From Bugula neritina (taxonomy: Eukaryota > Bryozoa > Gymnolaemata > Cheilostomatida > Bugulidae), in NCBI GenBank assembly GCA_964035545.1, contig OZ037768.1, forward strand, positions 16,797,875 through 16,861,874: a DNA stretch of 64,000 bases, read 5' to 3'. Each line of letters opens with the position of its first letter. The stretch's first letter is position 1. Shown piece after piece: positions 39,401 through 51,100 of this stretch. A model generated the notes under the pieces. It was not told the DNA's origin. It did no database searches and was given only the letters and a program-made list of their open reading frames with translations. The translations under genes and the position numbers were made by a program.

Positions 39401-41378
39401 ACAGGAGCTAACCAACATGCTACGAGCATTTTTTCTTACTAAACATATGAGAATGTCTCATCGTTTAACTTTAGATCTGGAGAAAATCTTGATTGGCGTT
39501 GGTGTGGGACTAGGAACATTAGCCTTCTTCTGTGCAATCGCCCTTATCATCACTTGCTGTGGGTAAGCTCTTATAATCAACTGTTGTACCATTGAGTTCT
39601 AGAGTCTAGACTTTGGTATTTTAAATATGCAGAGGTGAAATTTAATAATGTAAAATTGCCAAGAATATAGGCTGACTACATTGTGTAATGGTCTATCGCA
39701 TTGTGTGATGCTTTTTTACCGGACTCAACAGGTTTATATTACTGTGAACAATGTTTCATAACTACAACAAGTAAGATAGCACAGTTACCTCAATAATTAT
39801 CCACACATTATGACATAGCAGACAGTATCTTATGTACAAAACTCTTCCCACTAACCACAGCTGTGAAACAAATACATAGCTTTCTAAGTGAATTTTGACT
39901 AAAGTAGAAACTTTTTAAGATCTAAGCTCTAAATTTGTACCTACGAGTCAAAGTTCTGTGCAAGTAGCCATTAGTTATAAGCACTTGATAGCCATTTGTA
40001 TTATATTGTGTAACGATATTACAGTTCTCCGCATTATTGATATCTGACTTAGTAATAGAACTTAATGGCAATTATTGAACGCGTGTAACTCTGCAATGGG
40101 GTATTTTAGAGATAGAGGTAAAGGGTCTAACTCCTCATATTCTCCAGTGAAAAAGACAAGCATGCAATATTTTAATGATGATGTGACAATTGATAACTGG
40201 GAGCCTTCCTTGCCTCGACCTAAGATTAAACCAGGAGCTTTCGACTCAACACATGGCGACGGCATAGAAATGAGAGAGAAGAGAGGAAACACCGATGGTG
40301 ACAAAGTAAGTCATGTGATTCAAAGTACTCAGTAGCTGCCCAAGACTGCTTGCAAGTGTTGATACATCATTTAATTATCTCCACTCTTCTCAGCTTGCGG
40401 CAGCGCGTAGCAATACTCAAACTAATATGTTCTAGATGCTGACTTAGCTAAATTCAACATGTAAACTGTAACAAGAACAGTTAATTGCTGTAGGAATACA
40501 GAACTGGATCACAAATTTATATACAATACATACAGTGATAGGGGTCATTTTACGTAATTTAGTACACATGCTTTTTCTTAATTATTCAGCTACTTTTGAT
40601 TGCGACTGTTATGGTTTTTTCATAACTGTCCGCAACCCAAATTAGCTAAATAAATAGGAAAAAACATGGGAAATCAAGCAAAATTAGGAAGAACCATGAT
40701 TATTTAGATGCATTTATTGATATTTTACTAGTTTTGGGCAAAAACCCATAAATTGTGAAAAATAGCTAAAAACTGGAAATTTCCAGTGTGTACTAAATTA
40801 AGTAAAATGACCCATAGACCATCATATATAATATAATATATAATAATAAATGACCACATATAACATACAAGGATAAATCACCATAATTCTATCAAGGTAT
40901 ATAATATATGGGCATCTATCACTATAATATATAGTGGTATATCACTGCGTATGTAGTATATGTGGCGATATATTATATATACAATATAATATACAAGTTC
41001 TAGATCACTATGTTTATAAAATATTATATACAATGGTAAATGACCATATGTAACATATACTGGTAGATCACATTATATTACATATAATATACAGTGATGA
41101 ATAACCAATATAATACGAAGTGCTACTGTAGTTCACATATAGTATACAGTGCTAGGTTGGCTCGTATGCTGGCTGTTTATGCACACTATACATATTTATA
41201 GACCATTGGTTAACTTTACTCCATGTTGTAACTGGTATTACAGGAAGGCCGACTGGGTGCTACAGGCAGAGAAAACCCAGCCTTCATACCGGAAGCTGAT
41301 TACGACATCGGCAATGGCCGAAATGGTAGACTAGTAGCCAATGGCAAACCTGAGACAGGAGATTATGTGTATTTCTAG
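25587..41378 (+). CDS. Transmembrane mucin-like protein: Ser/Thr repeats, EGF, SEA, EGF, TM
   Basis: Exons: 25587-25659, 30584-31681 (or 31732), 32236-32349, 33045-33176, 33514-33651, 34280-34392, 35640-35704, 36536-36624, 36894-37049, 37609-37692 (or 37696), 37888-37998, 38182-38246, 39475-39562, 40110-40305, 41244-41378; about 886 aa. Order: signal peptide ([17 protein letters not shown]); Ser/Thr-rich region with 13-residue repeats at ~180-390; EGF (CVSQPC...); two calcium-binding EGFs (DVDEC, DINEC); SEA at ~515-615 with the autocleavage-type motif RNGSVIA (G580/S581); three further Cys-rich EGF-like modules (SHKC, AIDEC, CGNHGKC...[10 protein letters not shown]); a TM helix at ~752-774 ([15 protein letters not shown]); a ~110-residue tail ending DYVYF. 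EGF exons are mostly phase 1-1. The architecture is that of cell-surface mucins such as MUC13/MUC17: presumably a heavily O-glycosylated, SEA-cleaved epithelial surface protein. Uncertain: the donor ending exon 2, the 37.69/37.89-kb junction (phase problem), and undetected exons in the 4.9-kb first intron. Confidence 0.85.
26636..26825. mobile_element. Inverted-repeat element with G-rich centre
   Basis: The left end GGGTGTCCGGTAAAAATGAC through AAAATGGCACATTTT (to about 26693) is mirrored by the reverse complement of about 26782-26824 (GTGTGCCATTTTTTCCTACTTTT...GCCC). Between the arms are G-rich GTTTGGGTTGGGGGTGGG phrases (26702-26770). A second copy of the terminal phrase, in reverse complement (GTGCCATTTTTACCGGACACC), lies at about 30321-30343 in the same mucin intron. 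Confidence 0.5.
28027..28928. mobile_element. Foldback/MITE-like element with AGATCGATCT palindromes, ~0.9 kb
   Basis: Long terminal inverted repeats. The outer parts are ATAAGCAGC...GAGTGCAGCAGTTTGGGGTT at 28027-28080 and its reverse complement at about 28875-28928. The inner parts are GGCTTTCCATGTACCGATCT at 28088 and its reverse complement ending at 28854, continuing into multiple AGATCGATCT palindromes (28104-28180 and 28695-28840). The centre (28200-28680) is AT-rich and non-coding. The left arm lacks about 13 bases present in the right arm between the outer and inner parts. Element ends fall in TATA/TTATA sequence on both sides. The outer terminus recurs in a shorter element at 60.88-61.0 kb. 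Probably a non-autonomous DNA transposon. Confidence 0.7.
31048..31690 (+). repeat. Coding tandem repeat, 39-bp/13-aa unit, ~16-17 copies
   Basis: In-frame units such as [26 protein letters not shown] and [13 protein letters not shown], each exactly 13 residues. They alternate mostly as a four-unit pattern (DAG, GTG, PDT, GTG types), a higher-order 156-bp period. Rich in Ser/Thr with repeated N-x-S/T, typical of a mucin O-glycosylation domain. Confidence 0.95.
33652..33825. repeat. Degenerate tandem repeat of GTAAGTTATGGTAGAT-like units
   Basis: Begins at the splice donor of the mucin exon ending at 33651 and repeats the donor-like phrase GTAAGT(T/A)ATGGTAGAT several times with variation. 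Confidence 0.7.
35917..35952. repeat. (TA)n microsatellite
   Basis: About 18 uninterrupted TA dinucleotides in a mucin-gene intron. Confidence 0.95.
36267..36404. repeat. (TA)n microsatellite with TATG variants
   Basis: About 137 bp of TA repeat. The first half is interrupted by TATG every 10-18 bases and the second half is a pure run. It lies in the intron that splits the SEA domain, between the exons ending at 35704 and starting at 36536. Confidence 0.95.
40541..40814. mobile_element. MITE copy B with 27-bp terminal inverted repeats
   Basis: The termini 40542-40568 (GGGTCATTTTACGTAATTT...) and 40787-40813 are reverse complements with one mismatch. ATAG is found immediately outside both ends (40538-40541, 40814-40817), a possible 4-bp target duplication. 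An internal palindrome is centred near 40617 (GACTGTTATG / CATAACTGTC). The right arm is homologous to the 12.0-12.27-kb element. It is non-coding and sits in the mucin intron between the exons at 40305 and 41244. Confidence 0.8.
40815..41160. repeat. Degenerate AT-rich tandem array
   Basis: Imperfect ~40-50-bp repeats built from TATAATATA(C/T)A...GGTA(A/G)ATCACCAT phrases, in the last mucin intron next to MITE copy B. Confidence 0.55.
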
Positions 41379-42144
41379 TGGAACTCTGCGTGGTCTAGCC
41401 ACTGATATAATTAATCTAGCAAATACTATTTTTAGTTATTTAAATCTGTATGCCATTGATTCTTATTATATTCAACATTTAGTGTATAATATTTTGTTTA
41501 TTTTGACGACAATCTGTAGTGAATGCTGAGTTCATATGAATTAAACATTAGAGCATTGGAAATTGCTATATATGTATTTTACTAGGGTACCTTCATTTTA
41601 AACATTTATACATAAACATAGTCATGACATACATGTATTATATTTGCTTATGTTAGTACATAACTTAAACTTAAAGTCTGATACGACAACAAAACTTTTT
41701 AAAAATAAGGTTTACATAAATAGCTACAAGTTTTAAAAAAAATAAATACAATTAACTTCTTAAGTAATACGTGCTTCAATTAAAAACTTATTTTGTAACC
41801 GTCAACATGCTTGCTAGATTTTTGAAAATAATATTGACGAATTTCTTCAAGAGATTTTCTAAGATTTTTAATTTTACTATAAATTAAGTATTATGTGAAG
41901 TAACCAAGAATAGTGAACAAATCTAGAGAAGAAAATCTGACATGATAAATAATAATATATGTCATCTACACCAAATAAATACACGGCAGTTTACAGAATA
42001 CAGAAGTGAGATAATGTAGATGATATATGATAGAGGAGTAACCTGTAGCATAGAGATAGGGATATATTCATATACTATGTTACTCAGACAATAATCTGTA
42101 ACTCAAAATAATAAACCTGTGGCAAGCCTAGGGCAAGTCTAGCC
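41379..42144. other. Convergent intergenic interval (3' ends of two genes)
   Basis: A 766-bp AT-rich stretch between the stop of the mucin gene (+) and the stop of the POMGNT1-like gene (-). It must hold both 3'UTRs and polyadenylation sites, possibly overlapping. Nothing else is visible. Confidence 0.6.
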
Positions 42145-45100
42145 CTAAAATGATGCAATATAAGGATTTAGTGATTGTGCAGTTTGCTTATAATAGGCGG
42201 AGCTTGTACCTACGAGATAGACCCTCTTGTTTCCCAGCGAGACACTGAAATTAAAACAATTATAAAATATATTTTACAGAAAAGCTGACATACACAAATT
42301 CAAATAAGACATTAACCATCAAACACAAACCTATTTTAAATATATCATTGAAAATACTTCTGATGACGAATGTTTGAAACAAAAAGTGATATTTATAACA
42401 TATTACTTTTTGATATAGTAATATTACTTTCAGAGCAAAAACTGAAACCTTGGCTATTATTTCAACACTAATTTATACAAAGCAGTAGAAAGTATTGAAT
42501 ATTACATTTCTAATTTACTAGTTAGTGGCGACTGTGAAAGAGTGGGTCAACAATTAGTAAGCATTGATTAAATAATTACTAGATAAGTAAATGAAAATTA
42601 ATAAAATATCGAATGCTATTAACTGTCTAACACTGGGCTCTCTATTTCATGATAACAGTAGTGCCTAACATATGAATTGAAATAAGAGGGGACTGTGCAA
42701 TTACATGATGTTATAAACTATTATTCTAGCGGCCAGTACACTAGTCACTCAAGTTTGAACATGCAGAGCATCAAATTCAAATTGATCAAATGATAAACAA
42801 AGGCATTATTATCAGTGTGAAGAATTTGGCATCTAATTCCAATTTCTTAGTCAAGTATAATCATAACAAGCAGATGTCTGCAATTTTAAGAGATGCATTC
42901 CAAGTTCAAGCTCGAAATGATTAGCACAAAATTTAATTTATTTTCTATCACTGTCCTTTTAGCAGCAAATATAAACCAATCATTCTGTGAAAGCATTAGC
43001 TAATGTATCAAACAATTTACAGTTAAAATTGGTTTTGCTTGACAATGGAAAATAAGCAGTTATTACTTAATATTCACTACAACACCTCAATAACAGAGTC
43101 CTACTCTTATCATAATCAAATTGTTGGCCAGTTGATTATAATATTGCATGTATAATCCAACACCCAATAAAAAATGAGGTCTCTAAGTGACCCGATCAAC
43201 AAAAAACACAGAAATAAAAATATACAAGCTAGGAATTTCAGCCGACTGTATTTGTCAAACATCTTATAAATGGTAGTTTTTGTTAATTATCTTCTCTACC
43301 AGATCGTAAGGTTACACAATCAGTTTAGCGAAGTTGTTCAATCAATTGAAGATAGACCTGAACAAAACATACTATAAATCGAGTTTAGCTGAGTAGACAA
43401 CTCCTAAACTATATTTGAGTTGTAACCCAGATACGTCTGCAGATTCTAATACAAATGTAATTAGGCAGCCCTGCCTTAACAAGTTGAGAGAACTTACGTA
43501 GTTACACCATTGTATATCCCATAAGGACTGATTCCATCCATGTACATCAGACCAAAACAGGAATAGACATACTTGAGTGATTGGTAGTCGTCTGCTCTAG
43601 CCTGACTGTACACCACAGCTATGTTATGTCTGCAAGTACAGCATTTACAGCTTAGAACCCACTACTACTCGCACACATGACTTGTATCAATTTAAAGGAA
43701 TGTATGTAATAATTCTGGCCAAGTAGAGTCTGAATGAATGCTGAAGTCGGTTGCTAGTGGAATATTTACTTGTCTAAGGGTAGGAATGGAGCCAGCTGTT
43801 TGACAGCGCCCTTTCCTTTGCTATTTCTGCAGATGGTCATATCACGCTCGGTCACGTAGTATGCACTTTTCAGATTGTCAGTTACAATTGTGTCAAAGTT
43901 GTATACATTGTCCATTGACAGGGACACTTCTGTGAGATTCATACTACAAATAACAGTATAGACAAATATATCCACCAATAGAGCCACACCACATTGAGGG
44001 GGTAAAACTGAGCTCAAGCAACAATACCAAAATAGTTCTAGAAAAACATGTTAATAAAGGATTGCTAAAGCCCCAGACCATCGTGCAGTATAACAAGATA
44101 CCCACCTAGCAGCTGTTCTGGGCATGCTCATGGCAAGGCTAGAGAGAGGCTGAGTCTGAGCAGAGTACGCGGTAGGACTGAAATAGCCAGCTCTAGAAAT
44201 CTCCGGAATAATGTACTTGTACTGTTTCTGAGTGCCAGACTGGAACCACTGCTGAATGGATCTACAACAGACACTCCGCATCAAAAATCTCAACTTCATT
44301 TCTTCACACATAATTCAAAATTCATAACATGAGAAAAATGAAACTGATTTAAATAAAACATCCATTTTAGAAAACAAGTGCCGTTATTTTCAGCCATGAG
44401 AACTTTTGCAAGCAGTTAATTCATTGACGAATCACGGTTAGTTGGCACAGGCACTAATATTCTAAATTTGACTTCCAACCAACTTTCACAATATAAAAAA
44501 ACTCACGCAAGTTTATAGTTACCATCTCTGTGAGAAAACCCGTAATGAAAGGAATTTTTGTTAAATCAGGCTAAAGACTTATTAAGATGAGGCACAGTAG
44601 CGATTATGACTGGATGCTTTTCCTAACATCACCAATGATCTTTGCTGGGACTCGAACCCATGACTTCGTGCTTACTAAACAAAGGCTCCAACCCCTAGAC
44701 CACGGCTGCTCCCTAACCAAATGCCACACTATGGTGAAGGATAAACACATTCTATCAATACCTTTGACTACAACACTCCTGCTCTCTGCCCTTTATCTCT
44801 GTCTCATAGAATGTTGTAGAAATAAGGAATGCTTGTCCAGGAAAGAGCGAGACCACATGTACCGCAGAGGGATCTGAGGCTACAGTCTCGAAACCTGCAG
44901 CAAACGTTACACCACTAGTAGTCGGTTATACGCCTCATGTATTAGTAGCTGGCAATATCTAAGCTGTAGAACTTTAAGTTAAATAGTGGAACTAGATATC
45001 AACTACATATTCCCTGACACTTACATTTATGCAGCAATCAATTATTAACATATATATTGGCTATCGGCTATCAGTTATACACAACTCCAGGGTAGTAGGC

Positions 45101-48100
45101 CCAAACATGTTGGTCCCATAATGAATTGTGTGCATACACGTCTTGAATTAATTTAATATGACCTCGGTTGAGCATTAAACCAATTTGAGTGAATTAAAAC
45201 GCAAATGAAGAAAAAATATACGTATGAAATCAAAATGATGACAGAACAGACTACAAACCTTGCGGGTTCCAAGCTGATGCGGCCCCAATTTGTGAATCCT
45301 TTTTCATGGCCTTCAGTGCGTGGCCCATGTACCACATAAAGCCTGGCTTGGCCACCACCTCATCATCAATCACTATAGCATGAGTGGCGTCAGAGTTGAG
45401 CAACCAGAACTGCTGAAGAGCAGCTGTGAGAAATTCTACAACATGCAGAGACGCAGATGTATGGTAGCTGCTAGCTGATACAGTCCACCACCAGATATAT
45501 TCTGATGTTCAATATTCATAACATAGCGACTCAAGAAGTGTGTTTAGTTTTTATTAACATCTCCTCGATTGCAGACTGAGAAAGAACTTACCCACATATC
45601 TACTGATAGGCTTGACTACAACTCGCTGAAACCCGAATAACTCAATGAATGGCTTGTAGTCATCACCAAACATGATGCTGTATGCCACGTATACTTTCTT
45701 TGTATTGAGACCCGGCTGCTTGAGTAGAGACTGTAGAGTATGACTCATAGCGATGTTGTTTACTCCTCCCAGAACCAGAATGGGCACTTCAAACACCTGC
45801 AGACACAGTGTGAGTGTCACTAAACATCGCCACTATATAACAGTTTCAATATATCGTACCATATCACATACTATGTACTATGTAGTACCTAGTAACCAAG
45901 TGTTGCAATTTTATTGAATGATAAATTACCATCAACTTGATATCATATCGATAGTCAGTCTAAACAAGATAATATCTACCTCGCTGATGGCATCGTAAGA
46001 GGTCAGCTTTGCGGCAGGTATCAGAGGCTCTGTCTTATGGTGAACGAAACAGAAGTCAGCAAAACTTTGGTGTTTGGCGCAAAACTCAGTCCGGGCTTTA
46101 CTAGTAATCTGCTCCACTGTAGCTTCTGTCACTGCAATACATTAAAGACATTCAACCTGCAAACGAGTTTCGGGCTAAAAAGTGGCAAAACAGCAGCGCA
46201 GAAATAATTTCACAGCAAGACAAAAAGCAAGAGGGTTTTTCACACACGGCAGTAGATAGTTGATTAGTGAGCATGTGCAAGAGGAGAAAAGCCTTACATT
46301 CCATTGGCAGACAAAATCGTTCATTTATTGGTGGAGCAAATTTCTTGGGTGAATCTGGGCGGCTGATTTTCTGTATAGGCGTAACCTTCAGACCCTTGCG
46401 ACCAACAAAATAGAGGACGGTTCTCATAGCTATCAGGTCGCCGTTGAATCCAAACTGCTTCAGAAGGTCACGGGCATGCTGCTTCAGACTGGAGCAGAAG
46501 AAGCACAAGGTCAGCAAAAAGCAGCAACAAATTTTGTTCACACTAAAAAATATCACTAAATTGACTGCCAATGATGCAATGATTTCTATAAATACAACAG
46601 TCAAGTTGAGCATCACATGTAACGCTGGGAAAAGCATAGAAAACTTTTCAATCCAAACTCTTGAATCAAAATAAAATTAGAAAAATGAATTAAAAAATAA
46701 ATCAATGATGGATTGTAAATAATAATTAACAGTGCTAGTAATTTAAGCATTGACTGCGTAAGCTGCAAGTGTAGAAACTCGAGTACATGGCCTTGTAATT
46801 CTGTGTTGCTCTTTCACCAGCTAGATAATACATTATTATAGCTCGTAACTTTACCTTACACTCCCATCATCAGACACTATGGCAATCAAAAAGTTCTTTG
46901 GTTCTACATTCTCCAAGAATAGCTCCAACCGACTACTTTCTAAAATTTTAAATAAAAAACTCGGTCATTGCTTAAGGACTGCTTTTGCTGTACAACACGT
47001 AAATGATATGACAACCAGAGTCAATTTTCAGCAATGAAAGTATGATTCTGCGTAAGCTGTCTACTCATTAATATTGTATGACCATGAATAGAATTTCACG
47101 AAGTCATGGTTTCAAAACCCAGCAAAAGCCATTGGTGATGTTAGGAAGAGTATAATTGCCCCTCTGCCATATATGAATAAGTCCTTAGCTCGCTTTAAAT
47201 TTTCATTAGAGCTTTCTCACAGAGATATGGACTATAAACTTTTTTAAAGTTTTATAAATTGAATTGCACATACTAACTTCTTCATCATTTTAAATCGTTG
47301 ACAAACAAAACACAATTTCAACGTTTTGTAATCATCGATGAGAAGGTGAAGGTTAGAATGGTGGCAGCTGTATACTGCTAGGAAACATGACTCACCAACT
47401 TGGTATGTGTCATACTCTGCCGTCTTAATAACAGTTTTGGTGGCTGGATCCAGCTCTACCAGATTGAATCCTCGCGACCCCTTAAGTCCTGGGTAGTATA
47501 TGCTAGACACACATAAATAATATAGTAGAATAGAAATTTCAACAGCCTATTATCAACAGAGAAGCAGTGCATGCATCTGTTGAAAATACTAGATGCTCTT
47601 CCAATGGTTTAACTCTCTCTTGGGTGAATTGTATTTGATATCAGTATCCAATAGTATTCTCTCGCTTAATATAAAAATACTTTCCTTCTCTGTGGAGGAC
47701 TTTACTATCTAAATTTTCCTATTCAGCCATTTCAAGACATTTTGTAAATAAATGTAATAATCGAGACCAAATATTAAAAAAAGCTCAAATAATGAATATT
47801 ATTGTATGCCATGTCACCATGATCTTAATGAGAAAAAGACACTAACAATTACCAAACAATAAAAAATCTCGATAGAACTTACTACGTGCTTCCTATACAC
47901 AGTTTGGGTGCCTTCGTCCCAGTATCTCCCGTAGCTATGTGTATCTCAATTTCCTCAAAACCACATTTTTGAACACCACAGTTCTCTAGGCTGTACCCAT
48001 TTATCACATCAACATCAACATATTTTGGAGAAACTGAAAAACACTCCATACTTTTTGACACATGTAGTTCTACATTTGAGTCATAACCAAAATTTGGTTC

Positions 48101-51100
48101 TTCACAGACAATGTATACATAATTTTATTTCCCTGATGTTGGTTTATTCCGTTTCAAGAAAAAAGAAGACAATTCTGTTTGAAAATATTAACATATTAAT
48201 CACTTTAACTTACTTGGTTGTGTAGCGCAGCCACTGACATTAACAGCTGCAGCTGGCCAACTCGCTCCTTTAGCTACTGAGCCAACCTGCAACAACGTAA
48301 CTACCAGGTAAAACATAGTTGAACAATTATCTGTGGAAAATTAATTTCATCAATGTTGGAGCAGTTTAGTGCCATCATTTTGCAAATACTACAAACCAAA
48401 CAAGAAAATAAAAATATAAACATCTTTATATTTCACCTGTACTTCAACCAAGATGTCTACATTAGCTAAAGCTGGCTTCTTCATTTAATCAGATAAATAA
48501 CTACTGCATAATTCAGTTCTCAAAATGACTAGACATGTTTTATAAATTGCATTGCTTGGCAGGCTGCTATTGCAGACATTGGCTTTCTGCATAACATTTG
48601 AATAATCAGCAGTCGTCATCATTATTCAACAGCATATTAATATTGATACATTTTGATTTATTGGTGTGGAAACTTAACCTTCTAAACTAAAATAGGTTAA
48701 TTCTCAATTGAGAATGCAAATGACTTTGGTGTTGAATTTATTATAAAATTATAGTACAGCGAAACTTCACCATAGTTTATCTAAGCAAGTGGCTCAAACA
48801 CATCCGCCCCTGTAAGCCATATTATGATGAATAAAATGTTGTTCTGACAGAACTACTAATCAAATTTCACTGAGTTTAACAAAGTATCCGATGAGGAACT
48901 TAACATTAATACCTCCTGGTAATGAAAATAATGCTATATAAACATACTACTGCATGAAATTCAAATACAAAATAGTATTAATTTCAACACTGATGATCTA
49001 TGATGATTGATTACATAATTGTAACAAAATTGTTCCTATTTATGATGTCTCTACCAATGTATTGGTGGTTAGCTAAATACCTGGCTGCAGTGAACAACTA
49101 AGTTATGCAGCCACAGCTTCATTCTACCTGAGGGATAGGAATAATTTTCAGACAAACAGCAAAGTTTAACAAAACAATATTTGGAAGAAAAATAAATCAT
49201 GATTGGGACATGACATACACTGCTGTTAAAGAATGAAAACAGGGTGTTAGCATCTTTCACTAAAAATGCCACAGCTTCATTAGTTCAGTTGCGATTGCGG
49301 TTTAGAGATCTAATTCACCAACCAGCTAGGAACTCATATTTCAACAAGTGAAAAGTATCACTACAAGATTTATAGTGGCCCTTGTGTGTTTATATACAAG
49401 TAATTGTTCAAGTCAGTGTCATTTAATTTATATTAATAGGGGAGGGGCTCATTAGTATCATTGAGTTATGATGGAATGTATCCGAAGCTACCAACTTAAT
49501 TATCAAATAGAATGTTGGGCATGAGCTACCACAAGCAAGCTATTAGAGAGTTATCTCGGCTCAACATTGAGATAAATTTGTTTTAACATTATCTAAAACT
49601 TTTTATCAAACAACTCTATCTTAAAAGATTATTCAGGATGGGCCAGTGGGCTGACTTATAAAACAGTTGGTGATGTTGGGAAGGTTATATAATAACAATT
49701 GTTTCAATACAACATTGAAGACCTCAGGCTATGCTTTAAGCTACAGTTGCATGTACAGTTGTTTTCTTTGATACCCGTCTACTAGTTAAGATAATTAATT
49801 TCACACAAAAAAGAAATTAAATATAATTTTAAATACATGCACCGTTGATTAAAATACAATAAATTTTCCACACGACTATCCTCTTTTCCAAAAGCTGAAG
49901 AAGTCAATAGAACTACAGCTGTAGAGGTAAGCTGATTCAACTACAACAGCTGTCATAATTGAGACTAACCACTTAACTGAAGCTGTAGTCTCTTCAAGTC
50001 TAAAATACTTTAATTCTACCAATAATCATTTATTAGGGAGAAGCGGTGGGCTAGAAGGGGTTGGCTTTAGTAAACACAGGGTCAGTCGTTTGAATCTACC
50101 AATACTATCAGTTAACGTAGTTCCTTTTTTTCAAAACAGAAATAACCTCTCAAAACAAACTAATTCAATGAGAAGTAAAAATCCTCAAGACATTCAGTTA
50201 ACGATAACTGGCCAACCCAGAACATGAACCAATAATACAGGTCAGTAAGCAAACCCTCTAACAGTTCATCTAAAACATGGAGTCCTTCAACAATTTCGTT
50301 CTTATCCCCCCTGCACTGCTGAAACATTGCACAAAGCAGTTTGACTAATATTAAAGCAAATTACGACATTTTATAAAACATTTTAAGTCATTTATATTCG
50401 TTCTATTTAAATACATACTAATGAAATAGTTGACTAAGCATAAAGAGTATTTAAGGAGCCAAATTTGTGGCAGCATAGCACAGTAAAGCATGAGGGGGGA
50501 TTTCAAGGTGACATGATAATTTTTCTTACTTATATATAAGCTTGCCAACAATGGAGACCATAAATTCAGAAGCTTTTTCTTGCATTAATGCGAACTTTAC
50601 CTGATCATTTCTTGGGCATGTATCTAAGAAAATCTTCCAAGCAACTGATTGGTGCTAAGTAAAGCACCCTTCTCAAGTTAAGCTGGGGATTTATTCACAA
50701 AATCAAATTCTAGTTCTTATAGAGTGGAATAACGTAAACTTTCTTAAAACACAGAATCCAATGATTGTAGCATTTAAAATTTAAAAAGCAATGTTGTTCC
50801 TAATAGGTATTAAAGTATTGAATTGAATTATTACTTCGATTTTTAAACTAACTATGTTATAAAATCTTTATTGCTGCATAAGACCACAACCCTACCTTTT
50901 CAAATCCAAAATTTCCAGGCAGTGCCTTTTCTCCAACTAGCACAAAATTGTCCCGGAACTTCAAGTTTTTAGCGAGAGCACTACCATATTGATTGAGCAA
51001 TGTCTTCACAGCGCTGCATAAACTGAAATCAAAAGTACAATTATCAGTTAGTATACGAGAATATACATGAAACACCGCAGAAAAATAATAAATTACAGCA

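Noticed and set aside
44640-44710. Possible tRNA gene (A-box and B-box on minus strand)
   Set aside because: No paired acceptor stem visible and the head is followed by the same body as the 18.7-kb SINE.
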